A stretch of 64,000 nucleotides of DNA from Geomonas propionica (lineage in GTDB: Bacteria; Desulfobacterota; Desulfuromonadia; Geobacterales; Geobacteraceae): assembly GCF_016458235.1 (NCBI RefSeq), contig NZ_JAEMHK010000008.1:1-64000 (forward strand). The letters are read 5' to 3'. The translations under genes and the position numbers were made by a program. Below are positions 20,106 to 28,862 of the stretch, in pieces. Below the pieces are notes generated by a model, which was not told the DNA's origin, ran no database searches, and saw nothing but the letters and a program-made list of their open reading frames with translations. Position 1 is the stretch's first letter; every line of letters starts with the position of its first letter.

Positions 20106-21407
20106 ATGCAGATTTGGGAACCCGAATACGAGTGCATGCCGCGGGAGGAGATCGAGCAGCTCCAATTGGAGCGGCTCCAGGCTACTCTGAACCGCGTTTA
20201 CAAGAACGTCACCTGCTACCGCACCAGGTTCAAGGAGTTGGGGATCGTCCCCGAGGACGTCCGGTCCCTCGCCGACCTGGCCAAGCTCCCGTTCACCACC
20301 AAGGAGGACCTGCGCCTCAACTACCCCTACGGCATGTTCGCCGTGCCGCTGCGCGAGGTCGTTCGCATCCACTCCTCCTCCGGCACCACCGGCAAGCCGA
20401 CTGTCGTGGGCTACACCAAGCACGACCTCAAGGTTTGGTCGAGCCTCGTTGCCCGCTTCATGACCGCGGCCGGCGTCAACAGCGACGACGTGGTGCAGAT
20501 CGCCTTCGGCTACGGCCTCTTCACCGGCGCCTTCGGCCTGCATTACGGCTCCGAGACGATCGGCGCCTCCGTCATCCCCATGGGCGCGGGCAATACTGAA
20601 AAGCAGATCATGATCATGCAGGACTATCGCACCACCGCGCTGGTATCCACGCCGAGCTATGCGGTCACCATCGCGGAGCGGATGGAGAAGATGGGGATCG
20701 ATCCCAAGGGCCTTACCCTGAAGGTCGGTCTCTTCGGCGGCGAGCCGTGGTCCGAGGCGATGCGGCGCGAGATCGAGGAGCGGCTCGGCATCACCGCCAC
20801 CGACAACTACGGTCTCTCCGAGGTCATCGGCCCCGGCGTCGCCGGCGAGTGCCTGTGCAAGCGCGGCATGCACATCTCCGAGGACCACTTCATCGCCGAG
20901 ATTATCGACCCCGATACCGGCGCGGTGCTTCCTCCCGGTAGTGTGGGCGAACTGGTGCTCACCTCGCTCACCAAGGAAGCCTTCCCGATGGTCCGGTACC
21001 GGACCCGCGACATCACTTCGCTCGACTACGAGAAGTGCGAATGCGGCAGGACCATGGTGCGCATGAAGAAGACCATGGGGCGCTCCGACGACATGCTCAT
21101 CATCAAGGGGGTAAACGTCTACCCGTCGCAGATCGAGGACGTGCTGTTCGCCATCGAGGGGTGCCAGCCGCACTACCAGCTGGTCGTGGACCGCAAGGGG
21201 GCGCTCGACACCCTCGAGATCCGTATCGAGGTGACCGAGAACATCTTCTTCGACGAAATGAAGAAGCAGAAGGCTTTCCTGGACAAGGTGGAGAAGAAGA
21301 TCGACTCCGTGCTGGGCGTCGGCGCCGTGGTGAAGCTGGTCGAGCCGAACAGCATCCCGCGGGCCGAAGGCAAAGCGTGCCGCGTCATTGACAACAGGAA
21401 AATCTAG
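20106..21407 (+). CDS. paaK: phenylacetate-CoA ligase (AMP-forming), second copy
   Basis: This 433-residue paralogue of the 12409 gene has [44 protein letters not shown] and [23 protein letters not shown] at 20106 follows GAGAGGTAGCT; an in-frame ATG at 20091 lies within livF. It closes the transporter operon. Having two ligases in one locus suggests different aryl or acyl acid preferences, which cannot be assigned from sequence. Confidence 0.94.
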   Translation: MQIWEPEYECMPREEIEQLQLERLQATLNRVYKNVTCYRTRFKELGIVPEDVRSLADLAKLPFTTKEDLRLNYPYGMFAVPLREVVRIHSSSGTTGKPTVVGYTKHDLKVWSSLVARFMTAAGVNSDDVVQIAFGYGLFTGAFGLHYGSETIGASVIPMGAGNTEKQIMIMQDYRTTALVSTPSYAVTIAERMEKMGIDPKGLTLKVGLFGGEPWSEAMRREIEERLGITATDNYGLSEVIGPGVAGECLCKRGMHISEDHFIAEIIDPDTGAVLPPGSVGELVLTSLTKEAFPMVRYRTRDITSLDYEKCECGRTMVRMKKTMGRSDDMLIIKGVNVYPSQIEDVLFAIEGCQPHYQLVVDRKGALDTLEIRIEVTENIFFDEMKKQKAFLDKVEKKIDSVLGVGAVVKLVEPNSIPRAEGKACRVIDNRKI

Positions 21408-21512
21408 ACTAGCATTGATTCCGCTTTTGCTTTCAAGCCGGGTGTTATAGACAAGGCTGCAAGCATACTCAACTGGGGCACGCCCCCCCGATACTACCAA
21501 GGAGGAATCAAC

Positions 21513-21845
21513 ATGAAGAAGGTTCTCGTTGCTACTGCTGCTGTGCTGTCTATGTCCGTAATTGCGGTTCCCGCTTTTGCCGAGGCCAAGAAAGGCGAGA
21601 AGATCGATGCCAAGGCCAAGTTCGACCAGCACTGTGTTGCCTGTCACCCCAAAGGCGGCAACATCATCAAACCCAGCAAGGGCCTGGGCAAGAAGGACCT
21701 GGCCGCCAACGGCATCAAGACCGAGAAGGACATCGTTGCCAAGATGCGCAACCCCGGTCCCGGCATGACCAAGTTCGACGCCAAAGCCGTACCCGATGCC
21801 GAAGCCAACGCCATCGCGAAGTACATCCTGGCTACTTACAAGTAA
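21513..21845 (+). CDS. periplasmic monoheme c-type cytochrome
   Basis: The 110-residue protein has a Sec signal peptide (cleavage after AFA, residue 23) and one CxxCH heme site (CVACH, residues 41-45). Methionines around residue 88 (PGPGMTKFD) are candidates for the sixth iron ligand. The fold is of the small cytochrome c6/c551 type. AAGGAGGAATCAAC precedes the ATG. It is a single gene ended by a strong terminator and is likely a soluble electron shuttle in respiration. Confidence 0.9.
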   Translation: MKKVLVATAAVLSMSVIAVPAFAEAKKGEKIDAKAKFDQHCVACHPKGGNIIKPSKGLGKKDLAANGIKTEKDIVAKMRNPGPGMTKFDAKAVPDAEANAIAKYILATYK

Positions 21846-21866
21846 TTGCTTTACGCAGACATCACC

Positions 21867-21904
21867 AAAGCACCTGCCGGCCTATAGCCAGCAGGTGCTT
21901 TTTT
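21867..21904 (+). terminator. Rho-independent terminator after the cytochrome gene
   Basis: AAGCACCTGC and GCAGGTGCTT form a strong stem around CCTATAG, followed by TTTTTT. Confidence 0.9.
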
Positions 21905-21966
21905 GTTTTTCCTAGGAATCTACCCTTAGCAAAGGATGCGTTGGTTTTGTAGCCGTGACGCTAGCA

Positions 21967-22365
21967 CTACGTCCCCCCCTTGTTAAAGGGGGGACAGAGG
22001 GGATTTGCTCTTTGCTGGCACACCCTAAATATCTCTTCCAAAACCGCTGTCGTTTCGACTAATACCTGCCGGTTGTCAAATCTCAGCACCATCAATCCCT
22101 GTTCTTTCAGATACGCGTCTCGCGCGGCGTCAACGTTGCACAGTTCCTCCTGCAGATGCTGACTGCCATCTACCTCAATCACCAACTGTGCCGCGGCAGC
22201 AAAGAAATCGACAATATAAGGGCCCAGCGGTTTCTGACGATGGAACTGGAGCCCTAGGAGTTGCTTGCCCCGCAGGTGAGACCACAGCAGTTGCTCGGCG
22301 TCGGTCATCTGCTTGCGCAGTGTACGGGATGGCCCTTTGAGACGGTGATTGTAATTCCGGAACAA
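21967..22365 (-). CDS. DUF559 (Vsr-like fold) endonuclease-related protein
   Basis: This 132-residue protein contains the DUF559 core: LRKQMTDAEQLLWSHLRGKQ, QFHRQKPLGPYIVDFFAAAA and LVIEVDGSQH, with E/D-x-D residues expected to bind metal as in Vsr/restriction-like nucleases. Activity is not proven for the family. The apparent start is TTG at 22365, inside a palindromic repeat. The last residues (NPLCPPFNKGG) are encoded by a second copy of that repeat, so both ends of the gene are made by repeat DNA. Confidence 0.82.
   Translation of the reverse strand: MFRNYNHRLKGPSRTLRKQMTDAEQLLWSHLRGKQLLGLQFHRQKPLGPYIVDFFAAAAQLVIEVDGSQHLQEELCNVDAARDAYLKEQGLMVLRFDNRQVLVETTAVLEEIFRVCQQRANPLCPPFNKGGT
21971..22020. 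repeat. CCCCC-TTGTTAAA-GGGGG palindrome (family C), copy 1
   Basis: GTCCCCCCCTTGTTAAAGGG forms a hairpin at the 3' end of the DUF559 gene and continues as GGGGATTTGCTCTTTGCTGG, a flank shared with copy 3. Confidence 0.85.
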
Positions 22366-22368
22366 GGT

Positions 22369-22406
22369 TAAATCCCCCCTGGCCCCCCTTTGTCAAGGGG
22401 GGGACG
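22369..22406. repeat. family C palindrome, copy 2
   Basis: TTAAATCCCCCCTGGCCCCC, then CTTTGTCAAGGGGGGG, at the 5' end of DUF559. Its left flank GGTTAAATCCCC is shared with copy 3. It may supply the G-rich ribosome-binding region for the TTG start. Confidence 0.85.
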
Positions 22407-22478
22407 TGAGTGCTCGTGTAGTGCTTTGTGGGCAAGGTAGATCCGCTCCTGCAATGGCATAGAACGGCCGGGATATGG

Positions 22479-22560
22479 TTAAATCCCCTCTGGCCCCCTT
22501 TGCTAAAGGGGGGGCAGGGGGGATTTCTTCTTTGCTGGCACCCTCTGATTCGACGACACA
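22479..22560. repeat. family C palindrome copy 3 with a DUF559 C-terminal remnant
   Basis: This is the most complete copy: AAATCCCC...GGGGGATTT surrounds CCCCCTTTGCTAAAGGGGG. Read on the minus strand, the attached segment encodes RGCQQRRNPPCPPFSKGG, closely matching the end of the intact DUF559 protein (RVCQQRANPLCPPFNKGG). It is therefore either a decayed second gene end or a repeat that carries this coding piece. The rest of the 307-bp gap before fdhA shows only a weak TTGACT box near 22606. Confidence 0.8.
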
Positions 22561-22672
22561 CTATACCCTATCCCCGGAGCTTCGGTTGGACACTTTTTCC
22601 AGTTTGACTTTGCCGTCAATACTGTTAAACCGATCTAATGTTTTTTAACCCGGCTTAAGCAAGGAGCGGGCG

Positions 22673-25600
22673 ATGGCAAAGAAAAGTTGGCTCTTGAAGT
22701 GGCCGGCCCTGCGCCAGTTGGCCAATGGTGATCTGGCGGGACTGGGCGATACGGCGATGTCAGAGAGGACGCATTCCCTAAAACCACGGACCTCGACCGC
22801 TGACAAGATTGTGGGGTCGGTCTGCCCTTATTGCGGCGTTGGCTGCGGCCAAAAGGTCTATGTCAAAGACGGCAAGATCATGGACATAGAAGGGGACTAC
22901 GACTCTCCCATCTCGGAGGGGTGCCTCTGTCCCAAGGGCTCGGCTACCATGCAGCTCGTGACCGGGACGCACCGGGGCATGAACGTCCTGTACCGGCGCC
23001 CCTACGGCAAGAGGTGGGAGAAGATCCCGCTCAAACAGGCCATGGACATGGTGGCGGATCGGGTCAAGCAGACGCGCGACGAGACCTGGGAGGATCAGCA
23101 CGAACAGGGGCATCCGCTGCGACGCACCCTTGGAATCGCGCACCTGGGCGGCGCCACCCTGGACAACGAGGAAAACTACCTGATCAAGAAGCTGTTCACC
23201 GCCTTGGGGGTGATCCAGGTCGAGAACCAAGCCCGCATCTGACATTCCTCCACCGTCCCCGGTCTGGGGATTTCGTTCGGCAGGGGAGGGGCGACCACCT
23301 TTCAGCAGGACCTGCAGCACTCCGATTGCATCGTCATCCAGGGCTCCAATATGGCCGAGTGTCATCCGGTCGGCTTCCGCTGGGTCATGGAGGCCAAGCG
23401 CCGCGGCGCCACCATCATCCACATCGATCCCCGTTTCACACGGACCAGCGCCGTCGCCGACATCCACGTCCCCATCCGTCCCGGCAGCGACATCGCCTTC
23501 CTGGGCGGATTGATCAATTACATCATCACCAACGAACGCTGGTTCCGGGACTACGTCATCAACTACACCAACGCCGCCGCCCTCGTCTCCGAGGACTACC
23601 AGGACACTGAAGACCTGGACGGCCTCTTCAGTGGGTGGAATGCGGAGAAGGGGCAGTACGACCCGTCGTCCTGGCAGTATCGAGGCTTGGAAGTGACCCC
23701 TGCCGCTGGTCACCGGGAGATGTTCTCCGGTGAACCGCGCGCCGAACGCGGGGCCATCGTCTCCGCCGAAGAACACGACTTCACGCTCACCGATCCCCTT
23801 TGCGTGTTCCAGATCGTGAAGAAACACTTTTCCCGCTATACGCCCGAGGTGGTGCAGGAGGCGTGCGGCATCCAGCCCGAGATGTTCGAGAAAGTGGCAC
23901 GCGCCTTGTGCGACAACTCCGGTCGGGACCGGACCAGCGCCTTTTGTTACGCCGTCGGCTGGACTCAGCACTCGATAGGGGTTCAATACATCCGCACCGC
24001 AGCAATTGTCCAAATGCTCTTGGGCAACATCGGACGTCCCGGCGGCGGCATCATGGCCCTGCGCGGGCACTCATCCATTCAGGGATCAACCGACATCCCG
24101 ACCCTGTACAACATGCTCCCCGGCTACCTCCCCATGCCCAAGGCCTCTTACGATACCGATCTGAAGAAATACCTGGAATATAACGAGTCCGCATCAGGTT
24201 GGTGGAGCGAGTTCCCCAAGTACATGGTTTCACTCCTGAAGGCGTGGTATGGCCCCGCCGCGATCGCGCAGAACGAGTGGTGCTACAACTACCTGCCCCA
24301 TATCTCGGGGGATCATTCCCACATGGTGACGGTGGCCGCGATGGCCGACGCAAAGGTGCAGGGGTACTTCGTCATGGGGGAAAATCCGGCGGTGGGATCG
24401 ATGAACTGCGCCCTGCAACGCAAGGGTTTGCGCAACCTGAAGTGGCTCGTCGTGCGGGACTTCGCGCCGACGGAAACGGCCGAGTTCTGGCGCAACGCAC
24501 CCGAAATCGTCGCCGGAGACATCAAGCCGGAGGAGATCGGCACCGAGGTCTTCTTCTTTCCCTGCGCCGCCCACACCGAAAAAGACGGTACCTTCACCAA
24601 CACGCAGCGACTTTTACAGTGGCACCACAGGGCGGTTGAACCGCCCGGCGACTGTCGCTCCGAACTGCACTTCATCTGGCACCTCGGCAGGAGGCTGAAG
24701 GAGCTGTACCGGCCCTCGGCGGAACCCAAGGATTTCGCTCTGCGCGACCTGACCTGGGACTACCGCAGTATCGGAGCGATCGAGGAGCCTGACGCCGAGG
24801 ATGTGCTAGCCGAGATCAGCGGTTATTCCCTTGGGGACCATAAGTACTTCGCCGGGTACAAGGAGCTGAAGAATGACGGCAGCACGGTTTGCGGCTGCTG
24901 GATCTACTGTGGCTGCTACAAGGACGGTGTGAATCAGCCTGCCCGCCGGAAGCCGGCGACCCAGCAGACCTGGGTGGCGCCGGAATGGGGCTGGGCGTGG
25001 CCCGACAACCGGCGCCTGCTCTACAACCGCGCTTCGGCCGATCCCGATGGCAAGCCGTGGTCGGAACGCAAGAAATACGTCTGGTGGGACCCGGAGCAGC
25101 GCAAGTGGACCGGCTACGACAACCCAGACTTCATCGTCGACCGTCCTCCCGACTACCGCCCCGGCCCGGACGCCAAGGGGATCGACACCCTTTCCGGCAT
25201 CGACCCCTTCATCATGCAGGCCGAAGGTAAGGCGTGGCTCTACGACCCCAATGGCCTTCTGGATGGCCCGCTCCCCACCCACTACGAACCCGAGGAGTCG
25301 GTGCTGAAAAACCCGCTCTACGGGCAGCAGTGCAACCCGGCGCGCATGGAGTGGGTTCGCGCCGACAACCCGTATCATAAGGCGTGGGGGGATCCGGATT
25401 ATCCCTTCATCGCCACGACCTACCGCCTGACCGAGCACCACACCGCCGGTGGCATGAGCCGCTGGGTGCCCTGGCTGTGCGAGCTGCAGCCCGAGATGTT
25501 CATCGAGGTGTCGCCGGAGCTGGCCGAACTGCGCGGGCTGGAGAACGGCGGCTGGGCCACCGTCAGCACCATCCGCGGCGAGATCGAGGCGCGGGTTCTG

Positions 25601-25939
25601 GTGACCGAGCGGATGCAGCCTTTCGTGCAGCAGGGGCGCACGCTGCACACGGTGGGGCTTCCCTATCACTGGAGCTGGATCGGCCGCTCCACCGGGGACG
25701 CCGCCAACGAGCTCACCGCCTTTGTGGCCGACCCCAACGTGAGCATCGAGGAATCGAAAGCCTTTTCCGTGCAGGTGGTGGCGGGGAGAAGGTCGAGGAA
25801 GCGGCGTGCCGCAACCCAGGGGGCGCTGGTCGAGCGCGAGGTGGCAGGCCCTGAGCGCGACCTCCCTCCGGTTCACCAAAAGCCCGTCGGCCAACACGGA
25901 CTGCACGCGGAAAAGACGGAAATGACGGAGGAATCATGA
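22673..25939 (+). CDS. fdhA: selenocysteine formate dehydrogenase, catalytic molybdopterin subunit
   Basis: The frame is open from 22673 to 25939 except for one TGA at 23240, read as selenocysteine 190 (1088 residues). The context NQARI-U-HSSTVPGLG matches the Sec site of formate dehydrogenases, with the partner His191. An N-terminal 4Fe-4S site is present (Cys51, Cys54, Cys58, Cys86), followed by molybdopterin and C-terminal MGD-binding domains (YRLTEHH, SPELAELRG). The enzyme oxidises formate to CO2. No twin-arginine signal is seen, so it probably faces the cytoplasm. AAGGAGCGGG precedes the ATG. Stop overlaps the ferredoxin subunit. The two halves would be misannotated as broken without recoding. 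Confidence 0.95.
23240..23285 (+). promoter_or_regulatory. UGA(Sec) codon and bacterial SECIS-like hairpin
   Basis: TGA at 23240-23242 is followed 14 bases later by CCCC-GGTCT-GGGG (23257-23269). The apical GGTCT matches the GU-containing loop of the E. coli fdhF SECIS, and the stem can extend with flanking bases. This should recruit SelB. Confidence 0.85.
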
Positions 25940-26736
25940 CCACGCCAGCTACCGGTTTCTTTACCGACACCAGCGTCTGCATCGGCTGCAAGGCATGCGA
26001 GGTCGCCTGCAAGCAGTGGAACCAGCTTCCTGCGGACGGAGACTTCTTCAGCGGCCGCTCCTACGATAACACCATCCACCTGGAGGCCACCACCTGGCGC
26101 CACGTCGCCTTCGTGGAGCGCCAAGAGCGGCTCTCCGGCCAGAGTACGGCTCGCCCATTCTCCTGGCTCCTCATGTCCGACGTCTGCAAGCACTGCGAAC
26201 GCGCCGGCTGCCTGGAGGCGTGCCCGACCGGCGCGATCGTCCGTACCGAGTTCGATACCGTCTATGTCCAGCCCGATGTCTGCAACGGCTGCGGCTACTG
26301 CGTGGTCTGCTGCCCCTTCGGGGTGATCAACCGGCGCGAGGACGACGGCCGCGCCTGGAAGTGCACACTTTGCTACGACCGCCAAAAGGGAGGGATAGAG
26401 CCGGCCTGTGCCAAGGCATGCCCCACGGACTCGATCACCTTCGGTAAGCTGGATGATCTGAAGGAGATGGCCCGGAACCGGCTGCAGGAGCTGCACCGGC
26501 GCGGGGTGACCGAGGCCTGGCTCTACGGGATGAGCGAGCGGGATCAGCCGGGGACGGAAGGGCTGCACGCTTTCTTCCTGCTGCTGGATCGCCCCGAGGC
26601 GTACAACCTTCCTCCCGATCCGTCGGTGCCGACCAAGGGGGTTATGGGGTCCTGGGGTGTCATGGCGCTTGCCGCTGCGGGGATGGCGGCTGCGGCGCTT
26701 GCCGCCGCGCATAGCAGGGGAGGTGACCGCAAATGA
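25936..26736 (+). CDS. fdhB: formate dehydrogenase iron-sulfur subunit
   Basis: The 266-residue ferredoxin-type protein has four 4Fe-4S motifs: CIGCKACEVACKQWN, CKHCERAGCLEACP, CNGCGYCVVCCP and CTLCYDRQKG...CAKACP. A hydrophobic C-terminal stretch (about residues 240-260, VMALAAAGMAAAALAAA) may anchor it to the membrane. It carries electrons from FdhA to the NrfD-type subunit. ATG overlaps the fdhA stop with GGAGG upstream. Confidence 0.94.
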   Translation: MTTPATGFFTDTSVCIGCKACEVACKQWNQLPADGDFFSGRSYDNTIHLEATTWRHVAFVERQERLSGQSTARPFSWLLMSDVCKHCERAGCLEACPTGAIVRTEFDTVYVQPDVCNGCGYCVVCCPFGVINRREDDGRAWKCTLCYDRQKGGIEPACAKACPTDSITFGKLDDLKEMARNRLQELHRRGVTEAWLYGMSERDQPGTEGLHAFFLLLDRPEAYNLPPDPSVPTKGVMGSWGVMALAAAGMAAAALAAAHSRGGDRK

Positions 26737-27755
26737 TCCTGGCACAGAGCAGGTTGCACGTAGGGAGGGAGATGAGCCCGGAGCTGGCGCTGCAGACCGG
26801 CGAGGGGGCGGGGCAACGGGTGAAGCATCCCGAACCGGATGCTGGCGGTATCGTGCCACTGTGGCGGGAAGTGCCATCGCGATACACGGCGCCTGGATAC
26901 TACGGGCTCGCCCTGCTCAAGGAGCCGGTCTGGATCTGGTCCGTGCCGTCCTATTTCTACATCGGCGGGGTGGCGGGAGGTAGCGCCATGCTGGCCGCCG
27001 CTTTGCACGGTAAGAAGAGACTGCGCAGGCTGGCGTCATGGTGCCGCCTGCTGGCTTTTGCCGGCACCACGGTCGGTCCGGCCCTCCTTACCTACGACCT
27101 GGGCAAGATGAGTCGTTTCCTGAACATGCTGCGCGTGTTCCGCCCCAGCTCGCCCATGAGTATCGGGTCGTGGTCGCTGGCCGGGACAGGGATGATGGCG
27201 ACCCTCTTCCTGTTGCAGGGGGACCGCTCCGGTGCGGTTACCCGCTACGGGACAGCAGTTGGGGGACTCCTGGTGGCCGGTTACACCGGCGTGCTTTTGG
27301 GGAACACGGCAAACCCGCTGTGGCGTGAACGGCGGCTGCTCCTGCCGCTGCTGTTCATGTCGTCGGCCGCGGCGAGCACAGCGGGAGTGCTACAGATGAT
27401 GCCGCTGGACAAGCGCGAAGAGAAGGTGGTGCAGCGCTTTGGGCTGGTCGGCAAGGCGGGTGAAGCGGCCAGCATGGTCGCCATGCAGAGGAATGATTCG
27501 ACTGTCCCGGAGGTTGCTGCAGCCGCAAGGGAAGGGAAGGGGGGCATGTTATGGACGGCGGCGAAGGCCGCGCTCGTTTCCGGCATCCTGGTCGAACTGC
27601 TGCCGGTACGCTCGCCGCTGAAGAGGAAGGTGAGCGGAGCCCTCACCACCCTCGGTGCCATCTGCCTGCGCTTCGCGCTGCTGGAGGCGGGGAAGGCCGC
27701 GGCACGGGAGCCGCAGGCTACCATTGCCTTGGAGCGCGGGAGGATGAGGCGGTAA
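26733..27755 (+). CDS. nrfD: NrfD/PsrC-type membrane subunit of formate dehydrogenase
   Basis: The 340-residue integral membrane protein has about eight hydrophobic segments, beginning with WSVPSYFYIGGVAGGSAMLA, typical of NrfD/polysulfide reductase C subunits that exchange electrons with quinone. ATG overlaps the fdhB stop (ATGA) with GGAGGTG upstream. It replaces the cytochrome b subunit of FdnI-type enzymes, so formate oxidation is probably coupled to the quinone pool. Confidence 0.9.
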   Translation: MILAQSRLHVGREMSPELALQTGEGAGQRVKHPEPDAGGIVPLWREVPSRYTAPGYYGLALLKEPVWIWSVPSYFYIGGVAGGSAMLAAALHGKKRLRRLASWCRLLAFAGTTVGPALLTYDLGKMSRFLNMLRVFRPSSPMSIGSWSLAGTGMMATLFLLQGDRSGAVTRYGTAVGGLLVAGYTGVLLGNTANPLWRERRLLLPLLFMSSAAASTAGVLQMMPLDKREEKVVQRFGLVGKAGEAASMVAMQRNDSTVPEVAAAAREGKGGMLWTAAKAALVSGILVELLPVRSPLKRKVSGALTTLGAICLRFALLEAGKAAAREPQATIALERGRMRR

Positions 27756-27802
27756 GAGGAAGAGGCCGGTGGTGGGAAAAAGCTACCCGGCAATATATAA
27801 GC

Positions 27803-27838
27803 AAAGAGCGCCGCAGGTTTTCCTGCGACGCTCTTTTA
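27803..27838 (+). terminator. Rho-independent terminator of the formate dehydrogenase operon
   Basis: AAGAGCGccGCAGG and CCTGCgaCGCTCTT pair around TTTT and run into TTTTA. Confidence 0.88.
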
Positions 27839-27905
27839 TGGCACAAAGTAGATGGATTCCCCGCCACTTGCGGCTTCCCCCATCCAGCTCCTTCCAACTG
27901 TAAAA

Positions 27906-27942
27906 TCAAATCCCCCCTGTCCCCCTTCGCAAAGTGGGGGAC
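27906..27942. repeat. family C palindrome, copy 4
   Basis: AAATCCCCCCTGTCCCCCTT followed by CGCAAAGTGGGGGAC, a diverged relative of the repeats around the DUF559 gene 5 kb away. The downstream bases to 28031 carry no gene. Confidence 0.75.
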
Positions 27943-28031
27943 GCTGGTTCGCGTGCAGCGCTTCGTGGCTACCTCCCCCGTAATTCTCTGCTGAAACTTC
28001 GCAAAGCGGAGGCGGTTGCAGCATGGGCAAT

Positions 28032-28412
28032 CTACAGTGTCTGCTTGGCCGCCGATACCTTGATCTCAAGGACCGCCCGCGCCCAGGGGAAGGTGGCTTT
28101 GGTGGAGTCGAAGGTGGGACCCGAGTCGACGATGGTCCCGGTGCCTTCCACGAAGAAACCGGTGCCGGGGCCGTGTGTTCCCTCCACCTCGCGCGCACCC
28201 AGCGTGATCAGAACCCGCGGGTTCTGGGCCAGGTTGTTTTCGGTTACGTGCATGTAGCCCACCGGCACCAGCAATTTGCCATCCCCGCTGATCCTCAGGT
28301 AGCTGTTCCAGGTGTTGACCATGTGCGGGCCTTCGATTCCCTGCGTCACTATGGCCACTACACCCTCATGTGCCATCACTTCTTTCATCTTGTCCGGAAT
28401 TGGTATCATCAT
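28032..28412 (-). CDS. pyridoxamine 5'-phosphate oxidase-like (FMN-binding split barrel) protein
   Basis: The 126-residue protein shows the split-barrel pattern HEGVVAIVTQGIEGPHMVNTW, LLVPVGYMHVTENNLAQNP and RVLITLGAREVEG typical of small PNPOx-like flavin- or F420-binding proteins. It has no signal peptide. AAAGGAGGAGCTAT precedes the start codon; a second ATG directly follows the first. It lies 19 bp after the VOC gene and is probably co-transcribed with it. The reaction is unknown. Confidence 0.8.
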   Translation of the reverse strand: MMIPIPDKMKEVMAHEGVVAIVTQGIEGPHMVNTWNSYLRISGDGKLLVPVGYMHVTENNLAQNPRVLITLGAREVEGTHGPGTGFFVEGTGTIVDSGPTFDSTKATFPWARAVLEIKVSAAKQTL

Positions 28413-28431
28413 ATAGCTCCTCCTTTGGTGG

Positions 28432-28812
28432 TTACCATTGTCTCAGTTCGATAGGGAAGCCGTCACAATCCTTGATCTCGGCACGTTTGGAAGGACCGAG
28501 GGTGACCGGCCCCCAACTCGGGTTGATTCCTTTCCCTACTAGGTACTCCAGAGCCTCGTCCATATTGTCGACTTCCAACGCCATCATCCGGTATCCCGTG
28601 CCCCACGGCTCCACTTGGGTTATGGTGGCATCGGTTACCCGCATCAGCTCCACCACGGTGTCCCCGAGTGCCAAGTAGGCAATCTCCTCCAGTGGCGCGG
28701 CCGGTACGGCCATCCGCTGTTTCACTGTGAAGCCCAGGATCTCCGTGTAAAACGTGATGGAACGTTCGAAGTCGGTGGGTATTATCTCAATATGATCAAT
28801 CCTTTTAAACAT
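28432..28812 (-). CDS. VOC-family (glyoxalase/dioxygenase fold) protein
   Basis: The 126-residue protein has two beta-alpha-beta-beta-beta modules, starting RIDHIEIIPTDFERSITFYTEILGF. His7, Glu97-type residues and a C-terminal Glu (FPIELRQW) are compatible with the VOC metal site. CGGAGG precedes the ATG. Substrate is unknown; lactoylglutathione lyase, methylmalonyl-CoA epimerase and others share this fold. Confidence 0.85.
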   Translation of the reverse strand: MFKRIDHIEIIPTDFERSITFYTEILGFTVKQRMAVPAAPLEEIAYLALGDTVVELMRVTDATITQVEPWGTGYRMMALEVDNMDEALEYLVGKGINPSWGPVTLGPSKRAEIKDCDGFPIELRQW

Positions 28813-28862
28813 TGTCGCCTCCGTATCTGTATATCTACTTACCGCTTTACTTGTGCTGTTCT

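Noticed and set aside
22175-22561. Separate minus-strand gene upstream of DUF559
   Set aside because: It overlaps DUF559 in another frame and is composed mainly of palindromic repeat sequence; only its first part resembles the DUF559 tail.
23240-23242. TGA as a nonsense mutation in formate dehydrogenase
   Set aside because: Context, position and downstream hairpin match a selenocysteine codon; the frame is otherwise intact.
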